Positions 24,965 to 33,562 are shown, numbered from the stretch's first letter. The stretch: 64,000 nucleotides of DNA from Pseudomonas sp. Os17 (GCF_001547895.1 NZ_AP014627.1:5025501-5089500); one strand, 5' to 3'. The notes: generated by a model from the letters alone, not told the origin. Program-made: numbers and translations.

Positions 24965-24995
24965 GGTGACCTGGCGTTCAGTGTTCCAGGTTACC
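24965..24995 (-). ncRNA. Trailer hairpin between tRNA-Asp and terminator, copy 2
   Basis: Second copy of the trailer stem: GGTGACCTGG and CCAGGTTACC with the same 11-nt loop. Relative to copy 1, one pair has changed on both sides (T-A to C-G), preserving the stem. Confidence 0.5.
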
Positions 24996-25000
24996 GAATA

Positions 25001-25077
25001 TGGCGCAGCGGACGGGACTCGAACCCGCGACCCCCGGCGTGACAGGCCGGTATTCTAACCGACTGAACTACCGCTGC
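25001..25077 (-). tRNA. tRNA-Asp(GTC), copy 2
   Basis: A 77-nt cloverleaf identical to the tRNA-Asp at 24642, with anticodon GTC and encoded CCA. It is exactly 359 bp from its twin. Confidence 0.97.
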
Positions 25078-25096
25078 GCGTAACACTGAATGCGAA

Positions 25097-25172
25097 TGGT
25101 GGGTGATGACGGGATCGAACCGCCGACATTCTGCTTGTAAGGCAGACGCTCTCCCAGCTGAGCTAATCACCC
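25097..25172 (-). tRNA. tRNA-Val(TAC), copy 2
   Basis: A 76-nt cloverleaf identical to the tRNA-Val at 24738, with anticodon TAC and encoded CCA. Confidence 0.97.
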
Positions 25173-25193
25173 TTCACGTTCGGTGTGGCGCGC

Positions 25194-25222
25194 ATTCTAC
25201 GGAGCAGTCCGTACTCTGGCAA
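25194..25222 (-). promoter_or_regulatory. Promoter of tRNA unit, copy 2
   Basis: Reading the minus strand, TTGCCA and TAGAAT are spaced by 17 bp, followed by a GC-rich discriminator typical of stringently controlled promoters, about 22 bp before tRNA-Val. Confidence 0.6.
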
Positions 25223-25332
25223 GCACTTTTTATAATAATTTTTTCAGGCCTTCCAAAGGCTTAGCGAAGGGTTGGCCTGAGCAGCAGCGAAGAGAATAAT
25301 GCCCTCCTTTGTATAAAGGAGAGATTCACCCC

Positions 25333-26253
25333 ATGTGGTTCAAAAACCTGCTGATCTATCGCCTGACCCAAGATCTGCCTTTTGATGCTGAGGCGCTGGA
25401 AACTGCACTGGCGACCAAACTGGCGCGCCCCTGTGCAAGCCAGGAGTTGACCACTTACGGTTTCGTCGCCCCTTTCGGCAAAGGTGAAGATGCCCCGCTG
25501 GTTCACGTCAGCCAGGACTTCATGCTGGTGGCCGCGCGCAAGGAAGAACGCATCCTGCCTGGCAGCGTGGTGCGCGACGCGGTGAAGGAAAAGGTCGAAG
25601 AGATCGAAGCCGAACAGATGCGCAAGGTCTACAAGAAGGAGCGCGACCAGATCAAGGATGAAATCATCCAGGCGTTCCTGCCCCGTGCCTTTATCCGTCG
25701 CTCTTCGACTTTCGCCGCCATCGCCCCGAAACAGGGTCTGATCCTGGTCAACTCGGCCAGCCCAAAGCGCGCCGAAGACCTGCTCTCCACCCTGCGTGAA
25801 GTCCTCGGCACCCTGCCAGTACGTCCGCTGACCGTGAAGATCGCCCCGAGCGCAATCATGACCGACTGGGTCAAGACACAGAAAGCCGCCGACGACTTCT
25901 TCGTGCTCGACGAATGCGAGCTGCGCGACACCCACGAGGACGGCGGCATTGTGCGTTGCAAGCGCCAGGACCTGACCGGCGAGGAAATCCAGCTGCACCT
26001 GAGCACCGGCAAGGTGGTCACTCAACTGTCCCTGGCCTGGCAGGACAAGCTGTCCTTCATGCTCGACGACAAGATGGTGGTCAAGCGCCTGAAGTTCGAA
26101 GACCTGCTGCAGGACCAGGCAGAACAGGACGGTGGCGATGAAGCCCTCGGCCAGCAGGACGCCAGCTTCACCCTGATGATGCTGACCTTCGGCGACTTCC
26201 TGCCGGCGCTGTTCGAAGCCCTGGGCGGCGAGGAGATTCCGCAAGGCATCTGA
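25333..26253 (+). CDS. rdgC: Recombination-associated protein RdgC
   Basis: A 306-aa nucleoid-associated DNA-binding protein that forms a ring dimer around duplex DNA and restrains RecA. It starts [20 protein letters not shown], ends near [13 protein letters not shown], and has the family length. The ATG at 25333 is used; an in-frame start at 25309 would add eight residues upstream of the conserved MWFKN. A terminator follows the stop. Confidence 0.95.
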   Translation: MWFKNLLIYRLTQDLPFDAEALETALATKLARPCASQELTTYGFVAPFGKGEDAPLVHVSQDFMLVAARKEERILPGSVVRDAVKEKVEEIEAEQMRKVYKKERDQIKDEIIQAFLPRAFIRRSSTFAAIAPKQGLILVNSASPKRAEDLLSTLREVLGTLPVRPLTVKIAPSAIMTDWVKTQKAADDFFVLDECELRDTHEDGGIVRCKRQDLTGEEIQLHLSTGKVVTQLSLAWQDKLSFMLDDKMVVKRLKFEDLLQDQAEQDGGDEALGQQDASFTLMMLTFGDFLPALFEALGGEEIPQGI

Positions 26254-26283
26254 CGCCTTGTCCGGATAGCCGCTCCGCACCAG

Positions 26284-26308
26284 ACGCCACCGCCTTCGGT
26301 GGCGTTTT
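26284..26308 (+). terminator. Terminator after rdgC
   Basis: ACGCCACCG and CGGTGGCGT with a CCTT loop, then TTTT. Confidence 0.88.
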
Positions 26309-26328
26309 CACATAACAAGGAACAGGTC

Positions 26329-27294
26329 ATGCGCGCACTGGCTGCACTCAGCCGCTTTGTCGGCAACACCTTCGCTTACTGGGTACTGATCTTCGCCGTC
26401 CTGGCATTCTTCCAACCCGGCTGGTTCATCGGCCTCAAGGGCGCCATCGTGCCGCTACTGGGCCTGGTGATGTTCGGCATGGGCCTGACCCTGAAACTCG
26501 AAGACTTCGCCGAAGTGGCGCGGCATCCCTGGCGCGTGGCCCTGGGAGTCGTGGCGCATTTCGTGATCATGCCGGGCGTGGCCTGGGTGCTCTGCCAGGC
26601 ATTTCACCTGCCGCCGGAAATCGCCGTCGGAGTGATTCTAGTCGGCTGCTGCCCAAGCGGCACCTCCTCCAACGTCATGACCTGGCTGGCCCGGGGCGAC
26701 CTGGCGCTGTCGGTAGCGATTGCCGCGGTGACCACCCTGCTCGCCCCGCTGCTGACCCCGGCGCTGATCTGGTTGCTGGCCTCGGCCTGGCTACCGGTGT
26801 CGTTCATGGAGCTGTTCTGGTCGATCCTGCAGGTGGTGCTGCTGCCGATCGTGCTCGGCGTCCTGGCCCAACGCCTGTTGGGCCAGCGGGTGCAGCACGC
26901 GGTGGAGGTGTTGCCGCTGGTGTCGGTGGTCAGCATCGTCATCATCGTCACCGCCGTGGTGGCGGCCAGCCAGGCAAAAATCGCCGAGTCCGGACTGCTG
27001 ATCATGGCGGTGGTGATGCTGCACAACAGCTTCGGCTACCTGTTGGGCTATTTCACCGGCCGACTCTTCAAACTGCCCCTGGCCCAGCGCAAATCCCTGG
27101 CCCTGGAAGTCGGCATGCAGAACTCCGGCCTGGGGGCCGCCCTGGCCAGCGCCCATTTTTCGCCCCTGGCGGCGGTGCCCAGCGCCTTGTTCAGCGTCTG
27201 GCACAATATTTCCGGGGCGCTGCTCTCTACCTACTTCCGCCGCATGAATGACGAAAGCGAGCAAAAACTGGAAACAAAACAGCTCAGCGACTGA
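26329..27294 (+). CDS. Bile acid:sodium symporter (BASS) family transporter
   Basis: A 321-aa inner-membrane protein with about nine to ten membrane segments. The family signatures GCCPSGTSSNVMTWLARGD (residues near 110-130) and EVGMQNSGLGAALA are present. Members import organic anions such as pantoate or other carboxylates with sodium. The ATG at 26329 follows AAGGAACAGGTC. The substrate in this organism is unknown. Confidence 0.9.
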   Translation: MRALAALSRFVGNTFAYWVLIFAVLAFFQPGWFIGLKGAIVPLLGLVMFGMGLTLKLEDFAEVARHPWRVALGVVAHFVIMPGVAWVLCQAFHLPPEIAVGVILVGCCPSGTSSNVMTWLARGDLALSVAIAAVTTLLAPLLTPALIWLLASAWLPVSFMELFWSILQVVLLPIVLGVLAQRLLGQRVQHAVEVLPLVSVVSIVIIVTAVVAASQAKIAESGLLIMAVVMLHNSFGYLLGYFTGRLFKLPLAQRKSLALEVGMQNSGLGAALASAHFSPLAAVPSALFSVWHNISGALLSTYFRRMNDESEQKLETKQLSD

Positions 27295-27342
27295 GCGGAA
27301 AAACTGATCGCCCAAACAAAACTGGGCAGTATACTGCGCAAC

Positions 27343-27394
27343 GCGAGGACGACCTCGCCACTCGATCGAGTGATTCATTCTGGGGACGACCCCA
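27343..27394 (+). promoter_or_regulatory. Guanidine-II (mini-ykkC) riboswitch
   Basis: Two small hairpins each close an ACGA tetraloop: GCGAGG-ACGA-CCTCGC (27343-27358) and TGGGG-ACGA-CCCCA (27381-27394). This is the hallmark of the mini-ykkC/guanidine-II riboswitch. The second hairpin ends 8-9 bp before the GAGG ribosome-binding site of sugE, consistent with translational control by guanidinium. The linker carries a 14-bp palindrome, CACTCGATCGAGTG. Confidence 0.92.
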
Positions 27395-27412
27395 TCCACC
27401 GATGAGGTCAGC

Positions 27413-27730
27413 ATGTCCTGGATCATTTTGTTGTTTGCCGGTTTGTTCGAAGTAGGCTGGGCCGTCGGCCTGAAGTACACCGACGGTTTCAGCCGTCCGT
27501 TGCCCACCGCCCTGACCATCCTCGCCATGGCCATCAGCCTGGGCCTGCTCGGCCTGGCCATGAAGGAGCTGCCCCTGGGCACCGCCTACGCCATCTGGAC
27601 CGGAGTGGGTGCCATCGGCACGGTCATCGCCGGGATCATCCTGTTCGGCGAATCCATGGCCTTGGTGCGCCTGGCCAGCGTGGCGCTGATCATCGCCGGC
27701 CTGGTGGGCTTGAAAGTCAGCGCCAGCTGA
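27413..27730 (+). CDS. sugE: Small multidrug resistance family guanidinium exporter (SugE/Gdx)
   Basis: A 105-aa inner-membrane protein with four membrane helices. The essential Glu13 lies in [24 protein letters not shown] sequence, and the GWAVGLKY signature is that of the SugE/Gdx subgroup rather than EmrE. Gdx proteins exchange guanidinium for protons, which agrees with the guanidine-II riboswitch directly upstream. A terminator follows 20 bp after the stop. Confidence 0.94.
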   Translation: MSWIILLFAGLFEVGWAVGLKYTDGFSRPLPTALTILAMAISLGLLGLAMKELPLGTAYAIWTGVGAIGTVIAGIILFGESMALVRLASVALIIAGLVGLKVSAS

Positions 27731-27750
27731 CCGCCACCCCGCAGACATGA

Positions 27751-27778
27751 AAACGCCCGCAGCATTGCGGGCGTTTTT
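27751..27778 (+). terminator. Terminator after sugE
   Basis: AAACGCCCGC and GCGGGCGTTTTT with a short AGCATT loop. Confidence 0.9.
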
Positions 27779-27792
27779 GTATCCGGCAGAAA

Positions 27793-29667
27793 CTAGCGCC
27801 GCGGGCCGCGCAACTGCGCCACCAGGGTCTGCAAGTACGCCGGCTCCGCCGTTTCCACCGCCACCGCCGGCCCGGCCACCAGGGTCACTCGCGACCAGAT
27901 GCGATGAAAGAAGCCCTTGCTCGGATCGCGGCTGAAGAAACTGCCCCACAAGCCTTGCAGGGCCATGGGAATCACCGGCACCGGGGTTTCTTCGAGAATC
28001 CGCGTCAGCCCGCCCTTGAACTCATTGATCTCGCCATCGGCCGTCAGCTTGCCCTCGGGGAAAATGCACACCAGCTCACCATCGCGCAGGTACTGGGCAA
28101 TCCGCTTGAAGGCCTTTTCGTAGATCTCCAGGTCCTCATGCCGTGCGGCGATAGGAATGGTCCCGGCGGTGCGGAAGATAAAGTTCAGCACGGGCAGGTT
28201 GTAGATCTTGTAATACATCACGAAGCGAATCGGCCGACGTACAGCGCCGCCAATCAACAAGGCATCGACGAACGACACGTGGTTGCACACCAGCAACGCC
28301 GCCCCTTCATCGGGGATCTGCTCCAGGTTGCGATGCTCGACACGGTACATGGAATGGCTGAGCAGCCAGATCATGAAGCGCATGCTGAATTCCGGCACCA
28401 CTTTGAAGATGTAGACGTTGACCGCGATATTGAGCAGCGACACCACCAGGAACAGATGAGGAATGGTCAGCTCGACCATGCTCAGCATGACGATGGAAAC
28501 CAGCGCCGAAACCACCATGAACAACGCATTGAGAATGTTGTTGGCGGCGATCACCCGAGCCCGTTCGTTCTCCGGAGTGCGTGACTGGATCAGCGCATAC
28601 AGCGGCACTATATAGAAGCCACCGAAGACCCCCAGGCCCAGCACGTCGAACAGCACCCACCAGGCGTGGGCAAAGCCCAGGACTTCGAGCCAGCCATGTC
28701 CGCTGGCGCTCTGCGGAATTCCGCCGGAATGCCACCACAGCAACAGACCGAACACCGTCAGGCCAAATGAGCCGAACGGCACCAGGCCGATCTCGACCTT
28801 GCGCCCCGAGAGCTTCTCGCACAGCATCGAACCCACCGCGATACCCACCGAGAACACGGTGAGAATCAGGGTCACCACCGTCTCGTCACCGTGCATCCAC
28901 TCCTTGGCATAGGCCGGAATCTGGGTCAGATAGATCGCCCCGACAAACCAGAACCAGGAATTGCCGACAATGGAGCGCGACACAGCCGGAGTCTGCCCCA
29001 GGCCCAGGCGCAAGGTGGCCCAGGACTGGCTGAAGATGTTCCAGTTCAAGCGCAGGTCCGGGGTCGCAGCGGCCGCCCGGGGAATGGCCCGGCTGGCCAG
29101 GTAGCCCAGCACCGCGACACCGATCATGGCGCTGGAGACAATCGGCGCGTAATGCGCCGAGGACATCATGATCCCGGCGCCAATGGTGCCTGCCAGGATC
29201 GCCAGAAAAGTCCCCATTTCCACCAGGCCGTTGCCGCCCACCAGTTCCTCCTCGTGCAGGGCCTGGGGCAGGATCGAGTACTTCACCGGCCCGAACAGCG
29301 CCGAGTGAGTCCCCATGGCGAACAGCGCCACCAGCATCAGCGACAGGTGATCGAAGGCGAAACCCACCGCCCCCACCACCATGATCGCGATCTCCCCCAG
29401 CTTGATCAGGCGGATCAACGCGTCCTTGGCGAACTTCTCGCCAAACTGCCCGGCCAGGGCAGAAAACAGAAAGAACGGCAGGATGAACAGCAAGGCACAC
29501 AGGTTGACCCAGATCGAGCGATCCCCCTCGATGCTCAGCTTGTAGAGAATGGCCAGAATCAACGACTGCTTGAAGATGTTGTCGTTGAACGCGCCGAGGG
29601 ATTGCGTGATGAAAAACGGCAGGAACCGCCGCTTGCGGAGCAAGGTGAACTGCGAAGGGTGACTCAT
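27793..29667 (-). CDS. MFS transporter-acyltransferase fusion (LplT-PlsC type)
   Basis: A 624-aa protein. Residues 1 to about 410 form an MFS domain of about 12 helices resembling the lysophospholipid flippase LplT (LGAFNDNIFKQSL near the start). Residues about 430-620 form a PlsC-like acyltransferase with CNHVSFVDAL (catalytic His and Asp) and FPEGKLTADGEI. In E. coli the fused homologue Aas imports and reacylates lysophospholipids, but there an acyl-ACP synthetase is also present; here I see no such domain. It probably moves and reacylates lysophospholipids at the inner membrane. Confidence 0.9.
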   Translation of the reverse strand: MSHPSQFTLLRKRRFLPFFITQSLGAFNDNIFKQSLILAILYKLSIEGDRSIWVNLCALLFILPFFLFSALAGQFGEKFAKDALIRLIKLGEIAIMVVGAVGFAFDHLSLMLVALFAMGTHSALFGPVKYSILPQALHEEELVGGNGLVEMGTFLAILAGTIGAGIMMSSAHYAPIVSSAMIGVAVLGYLASRAIPRAAAATPDLRLNWNIFSQSWATLRLGLGQTPAVSRSIVGNSWFWFVGAIYLTQIPAYAKEWMHGDETVVTLILTVFSVGIAVGSMLCEKLSGRKVEIGLVPFGSFGLTVFGLLLWWHSGGIPQSASGHGWLEVLGFAHAWWVLFDVLGLGVFGGFYIVPLYALIQSRTPENERARVIAANNILNALFMVVSALVSIVMLSMVELTIPHLFLVVSLLNIAVNVYIFKVVPEFSMRFMIWLLSHSMYRVEHRNLEQIPDEGAALLVCNHVSFVDALLIGGAVRRPIRFVMYYKIYNLPVLNFIFRTAGTIPIAARHEDLEIYEKAFKRIAQYLRDGELVCIFPEGKLTADGEINEFKGGLTRILEETPVPVIPMALQGLWGSFFSRDPSKGFFHRIWSRVTLVAGPAVAVETAEPAYLQTLVAQLRGPRR

Positions 29668-29750
29668 CGTCCATGTCCCTGAGTGGCGTGGATACTGTTA
29701 TTGGAATGTCGAATATCGATCCAGGCCACAACCTTACCTATCTTTGGCGA

Positions 29751-30902
29751 TTATTTCCCCAAGCCCGCAATGCACGGCGAAACAAACAACTCTCCCTTAT
29801 AGGCGCCCTGCAGCGTGCGCTTGGCCACGATCAGCCACATCACCGCCAATGCCGCCACCAGCACCGCGCCAAACAAACTGAAGAAGCCCAGGTGCAAGGT
29901 ACTGCCCAGCTTCAGGGTCGCCAGCGAATACACCCCCAGCGGGAAGGTAAAGCCCCACCAGCCGAGGTTGAAGGGAATGCCCTCACGCAGGTAACGGCGG
30001 GTGATCAGCACGGCCATCAACATCCACCACAGGCCAAAACCCCAAAGGGTCAGGCCCGCCACCAGCCCCAGGCCGGCGGCAATCTCACCGACGCCTGGCA
30101 GGCCATTGGCAGCAAAGATCGCCGGCGCGTCGCCGCCCAGCACCAGCATGCCCAACGCGCCGGTGCCGATCGGCCCCAGGGCCAGCCAGCTGGAGGCGGC
30201 CATGCTTTCGTGGGGCAATTTGTGCAAGGCCATGCGCAGTAGCAGGATGGTCAGGATGCTGAAGGCCACCGGCAGCGAGAAAGCCCACAACACGTAACTG
30301 GTACTGAGCACTACCCACTGGGCATGGGCATCCGCCAGATGCGGCGCCAGCAAGCCACCGCTGGCCGCTGCCACTTCGGCCGCCACCACCGGCAGCAACC
30401 AGACGGCGGTCATCTGATCGATGCTGTGCTCCTGCCGAGTGAACATCATGTAGGGGATCAACACCCCGCAAGCCAGGGACATGGCCACATCCAGCCACCA
30501 CAACACTTGCGCCAGATGCACCGCCGCCTCACCCCAGCGTGGAATGCCGAACAGCAGCAAGCCGTTGATGAGGGTTGCCAGCCCCATGGGAATGGTGCCG
30601 AAAAACATCGATACCGTTGAGTGAGCAAAGATCCGCCGCGCCTCATCGAAGAACAGCACCCAGCGTGCGGTGTACATCGCGGTAAAGAGCAAGAACAGGA
30701 CGATGGTCAACCACCAGAAGCCTTCGGCCACCTGATGCAGGCCCGGCACCGGGGCCGGCCATTGGGCCAGCGCCAGGGCCAGAACTCCGGTGCCCATGGT
30801 GGCGGCGAACCAGTTGGGAGTGAACTGACGAATGGCTTCGCGCGGGTGTTGCAGATGACTCAAGGGCCGGCGGCCGGTTTTGATGCTGTGGGTGCATGGC
30901 AT
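29751..30902 (-). CDS. TDT-family transporter (tellurite-resistance/C4-dicarboxylate, SSU1-like)
   Basis: A 383-aa membrane protein with about ten helices. FTPNWFAATMGTGVLALALA near the start and LGWWGFTFPLGVYSLATLKLG near the end are signatures of the TDT family, which includes malate permeases and sulfite exporters. The ATG at 30902 is preceded by AGGAGA and is preferred over 30938. The true substrate is not readable; sulfite or a dicarboxylate are candidates. Confidence 0.87.
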   Translation of the reverse strand: MPCTHSIKTGRRPLSHLQHPREAIRQFTPNWFAATMGTGVLALALAQWPAPVPGLHQVAEGFWWLTIVLFLLFTAMYTARWVLFFDEARRIFAHSTVSMFFGTIPMGLATLINGLLLFGIPRWGEAAVHLAQVLWWLDVAMSLACGVLIPYMMFTRQEHSIDQMTAVWLLPVVAAEVAAASGGLLAPHLADAHAQWVVLSTSYVLWAFSLPVAFSILTILLLRMALHKLPHESMAASSWLALGPIGTGALGMLVLGGDAPAIFAANGLPGVGEIAAGLGLVAGLTLWGFGLWWMLMAVLITRRYLREGIPFNLGWWGFTFPLGVYSLATLKLGSTLHLGFFSLFGAVLVAALAVMWLIVAKRTLQGAYKGELFVSPCIAGLGK

Positions 30903-31008
30903 GGCGTGTCTCCTGTCCTCTGATGAGGTGGAGTCCATGGTAGAACCGAATCGAATATCTATATAACGGGTAATTTCTCTATCTGTTATCTATTTTGCAG
31001 ATATATAA

Positions 31009-31320
31009 CTAGACGCTACCCGCGGATTCGATCACCAACACCCTGGCAACACCCTGAGGATGAGCCACATGTTCGGTCCCCAGGTCGGCATAAAAAATGT
31101 CGCCCACCTCCAGCAGCACTGACTGCTCCAGCCCTTCAAGGCGATAACGCATCTGCACCTGGCCACCCAGCACCACGAATACCTCCTCACCGTCATTGAC
31201 GTGCCAGCGGTAAGGCTGGTCAGTCCAGTGCAGGCGCGTGGTGATGCCGTTCATGTTGGCGATGTCCAGGGCCGCCCAGGCCCGCTCGCCGGTAAAGTCT
31301 GCGCTGCGAATGACCTTCAT
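31009..31320 (-). CDS. Small single-domain cupin protein
   Basis: A 103-aa cupin. The motifs are recognisable as WHVNDGEEVFVVLGGQVQM (one metal ligand set) and GDIFYADLGTEHVAHPQG. Such proteins bind metals and small ligands or act as small isomerases or dioxygenases. The ATG at 31320 follows GGGAGG and is preferred over 31389. It is upstream of the TDT transporter on the same strand, with a 106-bp gap, so cotranscription is possible. Confidence 0.82.
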   Translation of the reverse strand: MKVIRSADFTGERAWAALDIANMNGITTRLHWTDQPYRWHVNDGEEVFVVLGGQVQMRYRLEGLEQSVLLEVGDIFYADLGTEHVAHPQGVARVLVIESAGSV

Positions 31321-31588
31321 GCCGACCTCCCTGGCACCCAGGACGCTGAGCGACCCGCGCGGCGGACCGTTACCGGTAAGGTGAAACACCAGCGATGCGC
31401 CAGCCGGTCGAACAACCGATGATCAGGCTCAGGGGACATAAGGCACTCCATGGCAACAGGGAACAGGGAACAGGCGCCCATAGTGAACGTGGGCGACCCT
31501 TTCGCCAACCGACGCACCTGCACTCAGCCCCCCAGGGCAAACCGGCCCATGGACCATCAAGCCTACTGCCGGGCAATCGAGCATTTGC
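31321..31588. other. Intergenic region, no gene seen
   Basis: About 270 bp between the MFS transporter stop and the cupin start, both on the minus strand. No conserved-looking reading frame is seen. It presumably contains the cupin promoter and the end of the MFS transcript; no convincing terminator was found. Confidence 0.5.
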
Positions 31589-32791
31589 TCAGGCTCCCGG
31601 CGCCGCACAGGGCTGCAGGGGACGACGCACCAGCACCAGAAGCGCGCCGAGGGACAACAGGATCAGCAGCGCACCGTAACCATCGGTGGTGGCAATCAGG
31701 CCGAAGCGACGGGTCAGGTTTCCCGCCAGCAAGGCCGGCAGGCAGAACGCCAGGTAACTCAAGACATAAAACGCCGACATCAGGCCCGCGCGCTCATGGG
31801 GCAAGGCCAGCGGCACCACGCTGCGCAACGCGCCGAGAAAACCGGCACCAAAGCCGCCGCCCAGCACCAGGGTGCCGACAAAAAACACTGTCAGGCTGGC
31901 ACTGTGCACGGCCCCGAGCAGCAGCATCACCCCCAGCGCCAGCAACCCGGCCCCCAAGCGCAGGACCTTGTCGGCCGGACGCTGGCGCAAGGAAAAGATC
32001 ATCACCGCACCACTGAGGGTCAGGACCGCCACCATGGCACCGCCGATCAGGTTCGAAGTGGAGCCGGTGGCGGCGCGAACCAGCGATGGCGCCAGGGACA
32101 GATAGAAACCGCCCACCGCCCACACCGCCACATCCACCGGCAACGCCAGCCATAAAGCCCGACGTGCTTGCGGCGGCACATGCAGCCTCGGGCGCAGCGA
32201 GGCCCAGGCGCCGGGTTGCGCGCTGACACTTTCCGGCAAGCGCCAGACATACAGGGCCTGAACGCCGAACACCCCCAACAGCAGCCAGTAACTGAGCTGC
32301 AGCGGCAGGGGTGCGAACTCCACCAGCAGGCTGGCCCCCATCGCGCCGCAGGCCATGCCCAGCAGGGGCGCCACACTGTTGACCAGCGGGCCCTGGCGAC
32401 GATCGACATCCAGCAGCGCGGCGCCGAGCACACTGGTGGCCATGCCGGTGGCAAAGCCCTGCATCACGCGCGCGGCAATCAACCATTGCACCCCGCTTTC
32501 ATTGATGAACAGCAGCATCGCCAGGCAATTGAGCAGCAGGGCGACAAAAATCACCGGCCGCCGTCCCAGGTAGTCCGACAGCGAACCCACGGTCAACAAC
32601 GCTGCCAACAGGCTCAGGGCATAAACCCCGAACACCAGGGTCAACACCGCCGGAGAAAAATGCAGGGACTCCTGATACAGGTGATACAGCGGTGTCGGCA
32701 CGCTGGACGCCGCCAGGAAACTCAGCAGGGTAAGGGCCAGAAACACCAGACTGCGACGGCTGGCCCCACAAGCATTGATTGCACCGGACAT
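31589..32791 (-). CDS. MFS transporter (drug/metabolite efflux type)
   Basis: A 400-aa inner-membrane MFS protein with about 12 helices. The motif A-like loop is GSLSDYLGRRPVIFVALLLN, after residue 60. The ATG at 32791 follows GGAG at seven bases; a GTG two codons earlier is less likely. It is divergent from a TetR-type regulator at 32884, an arrangement typical of regulator-controlled efflux pumps. Specificity is unknown. Confidence 0.88.
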   Translation of the reverse strand: MSGAINACGASRRSLVFLALTLLSFLAASSVPTPLYHLYQESLHFSPAVLTLVFGVYALSLLAALLTVGSLSDYLGRRPVIFVALLLNCLAMLLFINESGVQWLIAARVMQGFATGMATSVLGAALLDVDRRQGPLVNSVAPLLGMACGAMGASLLVEFAPLPLQLSYWLLLGVFGVQALYVWRLPESVSAQPGAWASLRPRLHVPPQARRALWLALPVDVAVWAVGGFYLSLAPSLVRAATGSTSNLIGGAMVAVLTLSGAVMIFSLRQRPADKVLRLGAGLLALGVMLLLGAVHSASLTVFFVGTLVLGGGFGAGFLGALRSVVPLALPHERAGLMSAFYVLSYLAFCLPALLAGNLTRRFGLIATTDGYGALLILLSLGALLVLVRRPLQPCAAPGA

Positions 32792-32805
32792 GAGCACGCT
32801 CCACT

Positions 32806-32861
32806 AAAGCTAATATTTTGCTTTTGCGCAGTGTGCTACCGGCCAGGGCTTAAAGCAAATT
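32806..32861. promoter_or_regulatory. Candidate TetR operator half-sites
   Basis: AAAGCAAA occurs in inverted orientation near 32817-32824 and in direct orientation at 32852-32859, in the 92-bp divergent gap between the MFS and TetR genes. The first site also forms AAAGC-N9-GCTTT. Confidence 0.35.
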
Positions 32862-32883
32862 CTTTGTGTTAAGGTTCGACCCC

Positions 32884-33429
32884 ATGGCCATTAAAGAAGC
32901 TTTACGCCCCGGCGGCCGCAGCGCCCGGGTTCAGGAATCGATCCATACGGCGGTTCGCGAACTCCTTGAAGAACAGGAGCGTTCGACCCTGACCGTGCCA
33001 CAAATTGCCACTCGCGCCGGTGTCACCCCGTCGACCATCTATCGGCGCTGGGGCGACCTCTCGGCGCTGCTGGCCGATGTCGCCCTGGCGCGCATGCGTC
33101 CGGACAGCGAACCGGCGAACACCGGCAGCCTGCGAGGCGACCTGCGCGCCTGGGCCGAGCAGTACCTGGATGAAATGAGCTCGGAACCCGGGCGCAACAT
33201 GATGCGCGACGTGCAGAGCAGCGCCACGCCAGGCTATTGCGTGACGATCCTCAGCGCTCAACTGCAGACCATCCTCGAACGCTATCGGGACAGTGAAGAA
33301 CGCCTGCCGGACATCGACCGCCTGCTGAACCTGATCGTGGCCCCGACGGTGTTCCGCATCCTGTTCTCCGCCACCCCGCTGTCGGTGCCGGAACTGCACG
33401 CCCTGATCGAGCTGGCCCTCCTGCCCTAG
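32884..33429 (+). CDS. TetR/AcrR-family transcriptional regulator
   Basis: A 181-aa regulator. The N-terminal HTH (residues 16-63) contains LTVPQIATRAGVTPSTIYRR followed by WGDLSALLAD, typical of the family. The C-terminal helices form the ligand and dimer domain. The ATG at 32884 is preferred over 32866. It is divergent from an MFS transporter which it probably represses. Confidence 0.9.
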   Translation: MAIKEALRPGGRSARVQESIHTAVRELLEEQERSTLTVPQIATRAGVTPSTIYRRWGDLSALLADVALARMRPDSEPANTGSLRGDLRAWAEQYLDEMSSEPGRNMMRDVQSSATPGYCVTILSAQLQTILERYRDSEERLPDIDRLLNLIVAPTVFRILFSATPLSVPELHALIELALLP

Positions 33430-33562
33430 CCTGCGGATACGGCGGCCCGGCCCTGCGACATCAGACCGCGCTGATACCTTGGTCGACACTGACGCCAACG
33501 ACACATCGTGCCAGACTGTCTGGCCGGGCTGAGGTGCCCGGTGTCTTTGCTCCGGAGTATCC

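Larger units (their letters stand above)
24577..25172 (-). repeat. Tandem duplication of a tRNA-Val/tRNA-Asp transcription unit
   Basis: Two direct copies offset by 359 bp, each containing tRNA-Val, tRNA-Asp, a trailer hairpin and an intrinsic terminator. The tRNAs are identical while spacers and upstream flanks have diverged, and the promoter sequences differ. The sequence between the units (24841-24930) is AT-rich and holds no gene. Confidence 0.9.

Noticed and set aside
24577..25172. CRISPR array or integrative element attachment site at the duplicated tRNA region
   Set aside because: There are only two long units that are tRNA genes with terminators, no short regularly spaced repeats, no cas genes and no integrase.
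31450..32016. 188-codon plus-strand frame near the cupin/MFS boundary
   Set aside because: It mostly overlaps the MFS gene in antisense, with proline/arginine-rich sequence and no homology that I recognise.
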